From NCBI GenBank assembly GCA_016214785.1, contig JACRNV010000005.1, forward strand, positions 62,001 to 126,000: a stretch of 64,000 nt of DNA, read 5' to 3'. Positions 55,652 through 64,000 of this stretch are shown one piece after another (position 1 is the stretch's first letter; the number at the start of each line of letters is the position of its first letter). Position numbers and translations under genes: made by a program. The DNA comes from Methanobacteriota archaeon (GTDB lineage Archaea > Thermoplasmatota > Thermoplasmata > SG8-5 > JACRNV01). The notes under the pieces are model-generated. The model was not told the origin of the DNA. It saw nothing but the letters and a program-made list of their open reading frames with translations, and searched no databases.

Positions 55652-56190
55652 TACTGGGACCTCCGCATGCCCTCGAGGATGGCGTTGCTCATGCTCAGGA
55701 ACGCCTCCTCGACGTTCGCGCCGGTCTTCGCGCTCGTGAGCAAGTACCTTGCGCAATTGCCATCGGAGAGCTTCTGCAGGTCGGCATCGCTGACCGCCCT
55801 CCTGTCGGCGAGGTCGGATTTGTTCCCGAGGAATATGATCGGCGTATCTGGGCTGACGCTCCTGAAGACGCGCAACCACTCGTTCGCGCCCTCGAACGTC
55901 TCGCGGCGCGTGACGTCGCAGACGACGAACGCGCCCGCCGCGCCCTGGTAGTAGCTGGAGTGGAGGTTGTCGTGGACCCTCTGGCCGAGGATGTCCCACA
56001 TCATCAGGATGAGCTCGTAGTCCTGTCCTCCCACGTCGAGCCTGAGCTCTTTCTTGGTGACTTTGGTCCCGAACGTCATGATGTACTTGTCGTCGAAGGA
56101 ATCGAAGACGAACTTGCGGATGAGCGATGTCTTGCCCACGGCCCCGTCGCCTAGGAGGCAGACCTTCTTCATTATCTTCTTTGGCTCCAT
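55651..56190 (-). CDS. Rab/Ras-like small GTPase
   Basis: G1 GDGAVGKTSLIRK, G3 WDILGQR, G4 GNKSD, G5 SAKTG. Confidence 0.92.
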   Translation of the reverse strand: MEPKKIMKKVCLLGDGAVGKTSLIRKFVFDSFDDKYIMTFGTKVTKKELRLDVGGQDYELILMMWDILGQRVHDNLHSSYYQGAAGAFVVCDVTRRETFEGANEWLRVFRSVSPDTPIIFLGNKSDLADRRAVSDADLQKLSDGNCARYLLTSAKTGANVEEAFLSMSNAILEGMRRSQ

Positions 56191-56194
56191 GGCA

Positions 56195-57013
56195 TCACCC
56201 CTCGACCTTTTCCACGACGAGCCTGCGCTTCACCATCCGCGCCCTTGCCTCATGCTCCGTCTTCACTCCCTTCTCGGCCTCGGCCAGGTACTCGATGGCC
56301 TTCAGCACGCCGGCTTTCGTCGGCGCGTTGATGTCCACGCCCGCGCGGCCGAACTGCTGGCGCACGATGGCCATGGCCGTCTCCTCGTCGTTGTAACCCT
56401 TGCAGAAGTCGGAGATGATGAAATCCGTTGCGTCGATGAGCGTTTTGATCTCAGCGGCTTGCGTGCTCCCCTGCCCGGCCTCGGGCCTGGCTTCGGCCCT
56501 GCAGACGCTCTCCCCGAGGGCGCCGAAGGCCGCCTCGACGTTCTCGCCCGTCTTGGCGCTGCAGCGGAAGTACGGCGCGCCGAACTTGGTGGCGAAGGCC
56601 TTCAGCTCCCCCTCGGACACCTGGAACTGGTCCTTCAGGTCGCACTTGTTGCCCACGAGTACCAGGGGGACATTGCCCGCGACCTGCGAGAGGTTCGGGC
56701 ACCAGTACTCCTCGAGGCTCTTCAGCGTCTCCTTGCGCGTGAGGTCGCAGACGACTAGCGCGCCCTCCGAGCCCTTGTACGAGCTGGACTGGATGCTCGA
56801 GTAGCCCTTCTGGCCGAGGACGTCCCATATCATGAGCGTGAGCTCCGCGTTCTGCGGCTTCATCTCGAGGACCTTCTTCGTCACCTTGGTGCCGATGGTC
56901 GTGATGTACTTGTCGTCGAACCTGTCCATGACGTACTTGCGGATGAGCGAGGTCTTGCCCACAGCCCCGTCCCCTAAGAGGAGGACCTTGCGCTTTATCT
57001 TCCTGACTTCCAT
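56195..57013 (-). CDS. Rab/Ras-like small GTPase with about 100-aa C-terminal extension
   Basis: G1 GDGAVGKTSLIRK, G3 WDVLGQK, G4 GNKCD, G5 SAKTG. Confidence 0.92.
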   Translation of the reverse strand: MEVRKIKRKVLLLGDGAVGKTSLIRKYVMDRFDDKYITTIGTKVTKKVLEMKPQNAELTLMIWDVLGQKGYSSIQSSSYKGSEGALVVCDLTRKETLKSLEEYWCPNLSQVAGNVPLVLVGNKCDLKDQFQVSEGELKAFATKFGAPYFRCSAKTGENVEAAFGALGESVCRAEARPEAGQGSTQAAEIKTLIDATDFIISDFCKGYNDEETAMAIVRQQFGRAGVDINAPTKAGVLKAIEYLAEAEKGVKTEHEARARMVKRRLVVEKVEG

Positions 57014-57103
57014 GAACCTTACCCTGATTGTGCAAGGTATTGCGCATGGGTTTAATATCGTTTCTGTGAAAGGGTTAGATATCCAGTCGGCATATCGCCC
57101 TAC

Positions 57104-57913
57104 ATGGGCGGTTCCGTCAAGGAGGATCTCGCATCGCTGGGCATCAGGCCGTCGAAGCGCTTCGGCCAGCACTTCCTCGTCGACGAGAGCGTGGCGCACC
57201 GGCAGGTCTATTACGCGAAGCTGTCCAAGTCCGATACCGTGCTGGAGATAGGCCCGGGCCTCGGAACCCTCACGAGGCTCATCGCGCCCAAGGCCGGCAG
57301 GCTCGTCGCCATCGAAAGCGACAGGAGGCTCTGCGGCCACCTGTCGGGCAAGGTCGATGCTGAGATAATCTGCGGCGACGCGCTCGATGTCCCGTTCCCG
57401 GAGTTCAACAAGGTCGTGGCCAACCTGCCGTACTCCATCTCGTCGCCGATAACCTTCAAGCTCCTGGAGCACGACTTCGAGGTCGGGATACTGATGTACC
57501 AGCTCGAGTTCGCGGAGAGGATGGTCGCGCGGCCGGGGACGAAGGACTACTCGCGCCTTTCGGTGATGGCTCAGCACCGCGCCGCCATCGAGTTCATGGA
57601 GAAGGTCCCAAGGACCGCGTTCCACCCGCAGCCCGCCGTCGATTCGGCGATAATCAAGGTCGCGCCGCGCAAGCCCGGTTACGAGGTCGCGGACGAGCGA
57701 GCGTTCGAAGCCATTGTGCGCGTGCTCTTCTCGCACAGGCGCAAGAAGATAAGGACGACGATGTGCCTGTGCTCGCGCGAGCTCAGGGTTTCAAAGGAGA
57801 CGGCGGAGAGAGTGGCCGAGGAGTCTGGCTACGCCGACGCTCGGGTGGAAACGCTCGAGCCGTCCGAGCTGGCCGCGCTGTCAAACCTCCTGCACGAGGC
57901 GCGGTCGGGCTAG
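57104..57913 (+). CDS. ksgA: 16S rRNA dimethyladenosine transferase
   Basis: KRFGQHFLVDESV...VLEIGPGLGTLTRLI...VVANLPYSISSPI. Confidence 0.95.
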   Translation: MGGSVKEDLASLGIRPSKRFGQHFLVDESVAHRQVYYAKLSKSDTVLEIGPGLGTLTRLIAPKAGRLVAIESDRRLCGHLSGKVDAEIICGDALDVPFPEFNKVVANLPYSISSPITFKLLEHDFEVGILMYQLEFAERMVARPGTKDYSRLSVMAQHRAAIEFMEKVPRTAFHPQPAVDSAIIKVAPRKPGYEVADERAFEAIVRVLFSHRRKKIRTTMCLCSRELRVSKETAERVAEESGYADARVETLEPSELAALSNLLHEARSG

Positions 57914-57926
57914 GCGCGCCGCTCGA

Positions 57927-58268
57927 CTACTGCGCGGGCTGACCGGCCTTAGACCTCACGCCCATCCATGAAGATATCGCCAGCATCGCGAGCCAGATCA
58001 TGGCACAGGCAACGGTCATGGCAACGCCTATGGTCGCCATCTCCTGCAGCATCACCATAGTTTCCGATGCGCTTCCCATTGCCGTCAGGAACGGGAAGTA
58101 CGGCACAATCTCTTGATGCGCGATGTGTTCCAGTGCCAATCCAGCGGTCCCGCCCCATAGCAGCATGTTCAGCCAGTTGATGTGATACTTGGCCGGTATC
58201 TTGTTCCTCAGACCCGTCGTTCCTATCCCCAGTGCCATCGGCACCAGAAAGCATGCCATTTTTTTCAC
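57927..58268 (-). CDS. Small polytopic membrane protein (paralogue of the next gene)
   Basis: HINWLNMLLWGGTAGLALEHIAHQEIVPYFPF; GTGA overlap with the upstream gene. Confidence 0.65.
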   Translation of the reverse strand: MKKMACFLVPMALGIGTTGLRNKIPAKYHINWLNMLLWGGTAGLALEHIAHQEIVPYFPFLTAMGSASETMVMLQEMATIGVAMTVACAMIWLAMLAISSWMGVRSKAGQPAQ

Positions 58269-58564
58269 CCCTTCGCTAGATTCATTTTATACCTTGTGAA
58301 TGCCAGATACGCGGCCCAAATCGCGATGACCGGAACGAGCATGAGAATCCCAAGCAGCACGCCGTTAGCGACGAGCCCGTCAGTCTCCATCTCCAGGAAT
58401 GCGCCCCCCTCGTAGCCGAGGATGTGGTCCACCAGTATCATTGCCGTCAGCCCCCACAGCATCACGCCGAGCAGGTCCATCCTGTACTTCTTCGGGGCGA
58501 AACGCCACGCCGCCGTCGCCGCAACCGCGGCGACGAGAGAGGTCACGAGCCACATGAGCTTCAC
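58265..58564 (-). CDS. Small polytopic membrane protein
   Basis: YRMDLLGVMLWGLTAMILVDHILGYEGGAFLEM; similar core to the neighbouring protein. Confidence 0.62.
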   Translation of the reverse strand: MKLMWLVTSLVAAVAATAAWRFAPKKYRMDLLGVMLWGLTAMILVDHILGYEGGAFLEMETDGLVANGVLLGILMLVPVIAIWAAYLAFTRYKMNLAKG

Positions 58565-58638
58565 ATCTTCTGGGCGGCAAATGGCCGGAGAGTATATGAA
58601 GCTGCCGTAGCAACTTTTTAATATTCGTAGCACGCTCG

Positions 58639-59064
58639 ATGCCCGGGAGTGCTACCACGGCCATTGAAAGGGTGGGTATCTCGTTCGAGCCGGAGCTGCT
58701 GTCGAGGTTCGACGGGCTTGTTGAATCGCGGGGTTACGCGAGCAGGTCCGAAGCCATTCGCGACCTCGTGAGGGAGGAGCTCCTGCGCAGCGAGGTGAGC
58801 GCCGGGATAGGGGAAGTTGTCGGCACCCTCACGATACTCTACGACCACGAGCGCGGGGACGTCACCCACAGGCTCCTGCACATGCAGCACGACCACCACG
58901 CGCGGGTCCTCTCGACCCTGCACGTGCACGTGGACGAGCGCAACTGCCTCGAAGTGCTAGTCCTGCGCGGGGGCGCGAGGGAGGTCAAGAGGCTCGCGGA
59001 GGCCATAAGGGCGATAAAGGGCGTCCTTTACGGCCAGCTGGTGACGTCGAAGCCTTCCCTCTAA
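58639..59064 (+). CDS. nikR: NikR-family nickel-responsive regulator
   Basis: RHH N-terminus GISFEPELLSRFDGLVESRGYASRSEAIRDLVREEL; HRLLHMQHDHHARVLSTLHVHVDERNCLEVLVLRG. Confidence 0.93.
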   Translation: MPGSATTAIERVGISFEPELLSRFDGLVESRGYASRSEAIRDLVREELLRSEVSAGIGEVVGTLTILYDHERGDVTHRLLHMQHDHHARVLSTLHVHVDERNCLEVLVLRGGAREVKRLAEAIRAIKGVLYGQLVTSKPSL

Positions 59065-59100
59065 ATGGTGGTCCCTGCACTCCAGAAAAGATTCCCAGCC

Positions 59101-59451
59101 TTACTTCCCGGTGCCGCTGTGGCATCTGCAAAGCTTCGACCTCGCCCTCTCGGACAGCATCGAGGGGGCCCATTCCCCGTCCCTATCGACATCTATCTCG
59201 ACAGACTCGACCCCCGAAATAGCTATGACCGCGTCGTAGATGCCCTGGGCTATCGTCGGGTTGAATGGGCAGTGCCTCGATGCGAAAAGGACGCGCAGGC
59301 GGACGTTCCCGCCCTCAATCTCGACAGAGCGCACGATCCCCATGTCGGCGACGCTGAGCCCTACCTCCATGTCCCGGCACTCGCCGAGGGCGTCCATGAC
59401 CTTCTTTTCCGTGGCCTTGCCAGGAGGCATGAATCCCTCAAGCGGGAGCAT
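59101..59451 (-). CDS. MIP18/DUF59-like iron-sulfur assembly family protein
   Basis: KVMDALGECRDMEVGLSVADMGIVRSVEIEGGNVRLRVLFASRHCPF. Confidence 0.7.
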   Translation of the reverse strand: MLPLEGFMPPGKATEKKVMDALGECRDMEVGLSVADMGIVRSVEIEGGNVRLRVLFASRHCPFNPTIAQGIYDAVIAISGVESVEIDVDRDGEWAPSMLSERARSKLCRCHSGTGK

Positions 59452-59485
59452 ATAATAGGCATTGCCCCTAAAAGATTCGAAACGC

Positions 59486-60130
59486 CTATTCTGGCGTTTC
59501 GTTCTTCTCGAAGTACTTCTCTATGATCTTGCGCTGCCCGCGCCTTAGTATCTCGGAGAGCGTGGCTGTCGAGACCTGAAACATCTCGGACAGTTCTTTG
59601 ATACCCACGCGCTTGGGGAAGTCGTAGTACCCGCGCTTGAAAGCCGTCTGGATCATCTGCTCCTGCTTCTCCGTGAGCATCTCCTCGTCCCTGATGTTCG
59701 CTATCCGGATGAGGTTCACCTCGTCCCACTCCTTCTTCATCGTCCAGACGAGGTCCTGCACGGCCTTCCTGTCGCTGAAGATGATCTTGATGTTCACGAA
59801 GCCTTCCTTGGTGCTCGTGCAGGAGACGGGGAAGCAGTCGCACGACTCCAGGGCCTTGCATCCCATGCACTCCCTCAGGGTGACTATGGCGAAGAGCCTG
59901 TCGCCGTCGAGCCCCTCGATCTCGACGTCCTTGACGTTCCTGTGGGCCTTGATTGCCGCGAGGACATCCTTCTGGTCGGCGCCATGCGTCTTTATCTCCA
60001 CGAGCTCCTTCTCCGAATGGTCGGGGGCCTTTATCCGGTCGATCATCCGGATGCCGATGGGCATGGCCTTGGTGATCTGGCTCTTCCAGTTCTTGTCCGA
60101 CCTCGCGGAGATAACGGCTTCCATTATCAT
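59486..60130 (-). CDS. HTH_10 (bacterio-opsin activator-like) regulator
   Basis: C-terminal LTEKQEQMIQTAFKRGYYDFPKRVGIKELSEMFQVSTATLSEILRRGQRKII. Confidence 0.85.
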   Translation of the reverse strand: MIMEAVISARSDKNWKSQITKAMPIGIRMIDRIKAPDHSEKELVEIKTHGADQKDVLAAIKAHRNVKDVEIEGLDGDRLFAIVTLRECMGCKALESCDCFPVSCTSTKEGFVNIKIIFSDRKAVQDLVWTMKKEWDEVNLIRIANIRDEEMLTEKQEQMIQTAFKRGYYDFPKRVGIKELSEMFQVSTATLSEILRRGQRKIIEKYFEKNETPE

Positions 60131-60247
60131 TTGAACTTCAAAAGCCCATTTCCGTCTATATATATAATCTTGTTGTCCACCACCCCAGGCGCACGTCTGA
60201 AGCTGGCATACGAAAGGATTATCTATCCCGCGCCATCTTACCTCATT

Positions 60248-61114
60248 GTGCAGAAAAAGAAGCGCTCGGAGTCCGAAAGCGCGGAGCTGAGGTACCGCGG
60301 CATCCTGGACAAGAGGGACGAGTTCAACAACATCGCCGTCCAGTTCAGGGACGCTAGGAACCAGCTCAACGACCAGAGGCATGAGAGGCTCGACGAGCTG
60401 CGGAAGATGAAGGAGGAGCGCGGCGCCGTCGTCAAGAAGCTCCGCGAGCACAAGGCCAGGCGCGACGCGTACCAGAAGAAGTTCAAGGAGCTCCTGGCCT
60501 ACAAGCGCAACAAGAGGAAGGACATCCGCACCGGGCTCCCTCACGAGATAAAGTCGATCAAGACCGAGGTCGAGAAGCTCGACATGAAGCAGCAGACCGT
60601 CCCCCTCCCGATCCCGGAGGAGAACAAGCTCATCGACGAGATAAGGCTGAAGGTCAAGGGCGTCAAGGAGCTGGAGAAGAAGGCCGCGCAGCAGGAGACC
60701 ATCAAAATCCAGGTCGACGACATCGACAAGACGCTGACCGACCTGAAGGAGATGGCCGACGAGGAGCACAAGAAGGTCGTCGAGTTTTCCACCCAGGCGG
60801 ACGAGCTGCGCTCCAGGCAGGACGAGGCCTTCAAGGAGATCACCCACCTCATCATCGAGGGCAAGAAGAACCACGAGTCGTACCTCGCGGCGCGGGAGAA
60901 GGCCAACGAATATCACACGAAGGCCATGGAGATGCGCGAGAAGATCATGGCTTCCAAGCGAGAGGCCCGCGACGAGGCGCGCGCCGCCCGCAGGGAGGTC
61001 GATGAAGCGAACAGGGCCGCGCGCAGGGCGCTGCTCGAGCCGAGCAAGCTCGACGAGGCCGCGGAGCAGTCGCTGAAAGAGCTACTCAAGAAAGGCAAGG
61101 TCGAGATCGGATGA
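60248..61114 (+). CDS. Long coiled-coil protein (COG1340-like)
   Basis: Charged heptad-rich 288 aa; proposed GTG start. Confidence 0.75.
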   Translation: MQKKKRSESESAELRYRGILDKRDEFNNIAVQFRDARNQLNDQRHERLDELRKMKEERGAVVKKLREHKARRDAYQKKFKELLAYKRNKRKDIRTGLPHEIKSIKTEVEKLDMKQQTVPLPIPEENKLIDEIRLKVKGVKELEKKAAQQETIKIQVDDIDKTLTDLKEMADEEHKKVVEFSTQADELRSRQDEAFKEITHLIIEGKKNHESYLAAREKANEYHTKAMEMREKIMASKREARDEARAARREVDEANRAARRALLEPSKLDEAAEQSLKELLKKGKVEIG

Positions 61115-62208
61115 ACGAGGCGGTGATTCTCGCCGGCGGGGTCGGCAAGAGGCTCAAGCCGCTCACCGAGCACAGGCCCAAGCCGCTCATCCCCGTGGCC
61201 GGGAGGCCGTGCATCGATTATGTGATACGCTCCCTCGTCACCGCCAACGTCAAGAAGGTCATAATCACAACCAGCTACCTCTCGGACAAGGTCATAAAGC
61301 GCATCGGGGACGGCGCGCCATACGGCGCACACATCCTCTACTCCTTTGAGGGTACGCCCATGGGCACGGCCGGGGCGGTGAAGAAGGTCGAGGGGTTCAT
61401 CACCGGCGTCTTCATAGTCGCGAGCGGCGACGTGCTTGCTGACGTGGATATCTCCCAGCTCATCGCGTTCCACCACGAGAAGGGCGCTGACGTGACGCTC
61501 GCGCTGACGAAGGTAGAAGACCCGACGCAGTTCGGCATCGTGGAGATGGACGAGAGCGGCAGGATAAAGCGCTTCGCCGAGAAGCCCAAGAAGGAGGATG
61601 TATTCTCGAACCTCATCAACGCCGGCATCTACGTGATTTCCCGGGGGGTGCTGGATGAGATACCGTCCAAGGAAACCTTCGACTTCTCCAAGAACCTCTT
61701 CCCGAAGCTGCTGGCCTCGGGCTTTGCCTTGTACGGTAAGGTGCTCGACGGCCTGTGGCGCGACATAGGGCACCCGCAAGACCTTTTACAGGCCAATCTC
61801 GACGTGGTGGAGCGCGAGGGCGCGCAGCTGAACATCGACGGCGTGAGGTGCACGGGGAAGGTCATACTCGGCAAGGAGGTGACGATAGAGCGCGGCGTGC
61901 GCATCGTCGGGCCCGCGTACATCGCGGACAAGGCGCACATCGGCCGCGGCTCGCTCATAGACCGCGCGTGCATCTACGACCGCGTCGTCGTGGACCGGGG
62001 GGCGACGGTGCGCAAGAGCATCATCCTCGACGGCACCAAGATAGGGTGGCAGAGCGAGGTCGACGAGAGCGTCGTGGGCTTCAACTGCACGATCGAGGAG
62101 GACGTGAGGCTCATGCGCAGCGTCCTGGGGGACAACATCCAGATAAACATACACTCAAGGCTGACGGACGCGAACATCGCGCCACCGGAGACGAACGGGG
62201 ATAGATAG
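61111..62208 (+). CDS. Sugar-phosphate nucleotidyltransferase with left-handed beta-helix C-terminus
   Basis: MNEAVILAGGVGKRLKPLTEHRPKPLIPVAGRPCIDYVI. Confidence 0.92.
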   Translation: MNEAVILAGGVGKRLKPLTEHRPKPLIPVAGRPCIDYVIRSLVTANVKKVIITTSYLSDKVIKRIGDGAPYGAHILYSFEGTPMGTAGAVKKVEGFITGVFIVASGDVLADVDISQLIAFHHEKGADVTLALTKVEDPTQFGIVEMDESGRIKRFAEKPKKEDVFSNLINAGIYVISRGVLDEIPSKETFDFSKNLFPKLLASGFALYGKVLDGLWRDIGHPQDLLQANLDVVEREGAQLNIDGVRCTGKVILGKEVTIERGVRIVGPAYIADKAHIGRGSLIDRACIYDRVVVDRGATVRKSIILDGTKIGWQSEVDESVVGFNCTIEEDVRLMRSVLGDNIQINIHSRLTDANIAPPETNGDR

Positions 62209-62318
62209 GTGAACCCCTGAGTGCAATAATTGCTATTTGAACATATGCTCGACATCTGCCGATTCTCGTCGCAAACCTTTTTATCAGCGCGGCAAATACG
62301 GCGTTGAGAGGTTGTCTC

Positions 62319-63302
62319 ATGGCTCAAGGCTCCGGGTACGGCAAGGTCATCCTGTTCAACGAGCACTTCGTCGTCTACGGCATACCGTCCATCGCGTCGG
62401 CCATCGATTCCAGGACCATTGCGACAGTCGAGCACGTTCCGAAGGGGGAGCTCCCTGCGCCCTCCGGCAGGGAGGGCTCGATGGCCGGCGACGGCTGGGT
62501 GATGGAGGACGACAGGCCAGCGAACCCCGGCTACAAGGAGACCAAGAAGGAACAGCAGAAGAGATCCATCGAACTGGTCTTCGAGGCCGCGAGGTTCGAC
62601 CCGCGCAAGCGCAATGTCAGAATCCACCTCGGCGGCGACCTCATCGCCGTCGGAGGGGTGGGCGCGAGCGCCGCCGTCTGCGTGTCGGTCGCACGGGCGC
62701 TAAATACGGAGTTCAAGCTCGGTTTCGACGACAAGAGGATCAACGAAATCGCGTTCATCGGCGACAGCGCCTACGCCGGCACGCCTTCGGGAATAGACAA
62801 CACAGCATCGACCTTCGGCGGCCTGCTCTGGTTCGCCAAGAACCATCAGAAGGGGCCGAACACGATGGAGCAGCTGAAAATCAAAGCGCCGCTGAGAATT
62901 GTGATGGGGAACACCCTCCTGACGACGAACACGGAGGCGGCCGTCGCTGGAGTGCGGGAGCGCAAGGCCAAATTCCCCGAGAAGTACGACGCGATATTCG
63001 CGAAGTCGCGCGAGCTTGCGGACAGGGCGCGCGACGCCCTCTCGAAGTACGACATCGCCGAGGTCGGGCGCCTCATGGACGAGAACCATTCGCTCTTGCA
63101 GCAGATAGAGGTCTCGCACCCCAAGCTGGACGAGCTGGTGGGCATCGCACGGAGGAACGGGGCCGCCGGCGCGAAGATGACCGGCGGCGGGCTCGGCGGG
63201 TACATGGTTGCTCTGACGCCCGAGATGGCCGTTCAAGACAAGGTCGCAACAGCGATGGAGAAGGCGGGATTCAAGGCGCTGAAGACGACGATAGGAGTGT
63301 GA
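62319..63302 (+). CDS. mvk: Mevalonate kinase (GHMP kinase)
   Basis: GKVILFNEHFVVYGIPSIASAI, GGVGASAAVCVSVARAL, GAAGAKMTGGGLGGYMVAL. Confidence 0.88.
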   Translation: MAQGSGYGKVILFNEHFVVYGIPSIASAIDSRTIATVEHVPKGELPAPSGREGSMAGDGWVMEDDRPANPGYKETKKEQQKRSIELVFEAARFDPRKRNVRIHLGGDLIAVGGVGASAAVCVSVARALNTEFKLGFDDKRINEIAFIGDSAYAGTPSGIDNTASTFGGLLWFAKNHQKGPNTMEQLKIKAPLRIVMGNTLLTTNTEAAVAGVRERKAKFPEKYDAIFAKSRELADRARDALSKYDIAEVGRLMDENHSLLQQIEVSHPKLDELVGIARRNGAAGAKMTGGGLGGYMVALTPEMAVQDKVATAMEKAGFKALKTTIGV

Positions 63303-63306
63303 TTGC

Positions 63307-64000
63307 ATGAACCTTAGGGAATTCCTGGGTAAGCTGGAAGGGGAAGGGAAGCTCACGAGGGTGAAAAGGGAAGTGAGCCTTCAGTACGAACTGGCGAACG
63401 TCCTTAACTCGCTGGGCGAGCGCCCTGCCGTCTTCGAGAAGGTCAAGGGGAGCAGGTTCCCCGTCTTCGGCGGCATCACCTCCTCGAGGGACATCATCGC
63501 CGAGGGGCTCGGGACCACCAAGGACAAGATGCTCCTGCGGCTCGTGGAAGCCCTGCGCAAGCCCGTCCAGCCCGAAATCGTCGCGAAGGGGCCGTGCCAG
63601 GAAGTCGTGATCAAGAACCCCGACTTGTCCTTCTTACCGTTCCTCACCCACCTGCCGGGGGATGGAGGCCCGTACGCCACAGCGACGTGCTCGGTCATCA
63701 AGGACCCGGACACGGGCCGTAACATGGCCTACCACAGGCTCATGTTCCATGGGAAGAATAAATTCACTGCGCGGCTCATCCCCAAGAGGCAGACCAGGAC
63801 GACCTACGACAAGCTCAAGGGCGACCTGGAGATGGCCGTCTGCATCGGCAATTCCGTGCCGGTGATGGTAGCTGCGTCGCTCGGGCCTCCGCCGGGAGTG
63901 GACGAGCTGGCGATTGCGAACGCGCTCGGGGAGACCAAGGTCGTCAAGTGCGTGACCAAAGACCTGGAAGTACCCGCCGAGTCAGAGTTCGTCCTCGAGG
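63307..64000 (+). CDS. UbiD-family decarboxylase (runs off window end)
   Basis: MNLREFLGKLEGEGKLTRVKREVSLQYELANVL...GGPYATATCSVIKDPDTGRNMAYHRLM. Confidence 0.9.
   Translation, partial: MNLREFLGKLEGEGKLTRVKREVSLQYELANVLNSLGERPAVFEKVKGSRFPVFGGITSSRDIIAEGLGTTKDKMLLRLVEALRKPVQPEIVAKGPCQEVVIKNPDLSFLPFLTHLPGDGGPYATATCSVIKDPDTGRNMAYHRLMFHGKNKFTARLIPKRQTRTTYDKLKGDLEMAVCIGNSVPVMVAASLGPPPGVDELAIANALGETKVVKCVTKDLEVPAESEFVLE

Overview
This 64-kb window is GC-rich archaeal chromosomal DNA. Gene content (MCM, Orc1/Cdc6, Nmd3, DUF424, Elp3, apgM, V4R/DUF835, Rab-like GTPases, HTH_10 regulators) suggests a Thermoplasmata-like euryarchaeote; that assignment is inference. The left edge carries cas2 and a 13-repeat CRISPR array. 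The rest is mostly housekeeping and metabolic genes: uppP, purM, apgM, glyA, MTA/SAH deaminase, rpiA, leuCD-type isomerase, ksgA, mevalonate kinase and a UbiD-family decarboxylase. Interspersed are signalling and accessory modules: two HTH-STAND-TPR proteins, an RHH/dual-KaiC/8xPAS operon, a V4R-DUF835/Rab-like GTPase operon, a 2246-aa surface protein, a ParE toxin-antitoxin pair, a serine recombinase in an AT-rich pocket, and low-GC orphan genes. The non-coding DNA is unusually structured. It holds a folded element between cas2 and the CRISPR array, two families of dispersed hairpins whose stems covary, a MITE-like element with terminal inverted repeats and a candidate 6-bp target-site duplication, and two tRNA-Ala-derived hairpins downstream of tRNA-Ala(GGC). 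All calls come from reading the sequence and the supplied ORF track; no database search was run.
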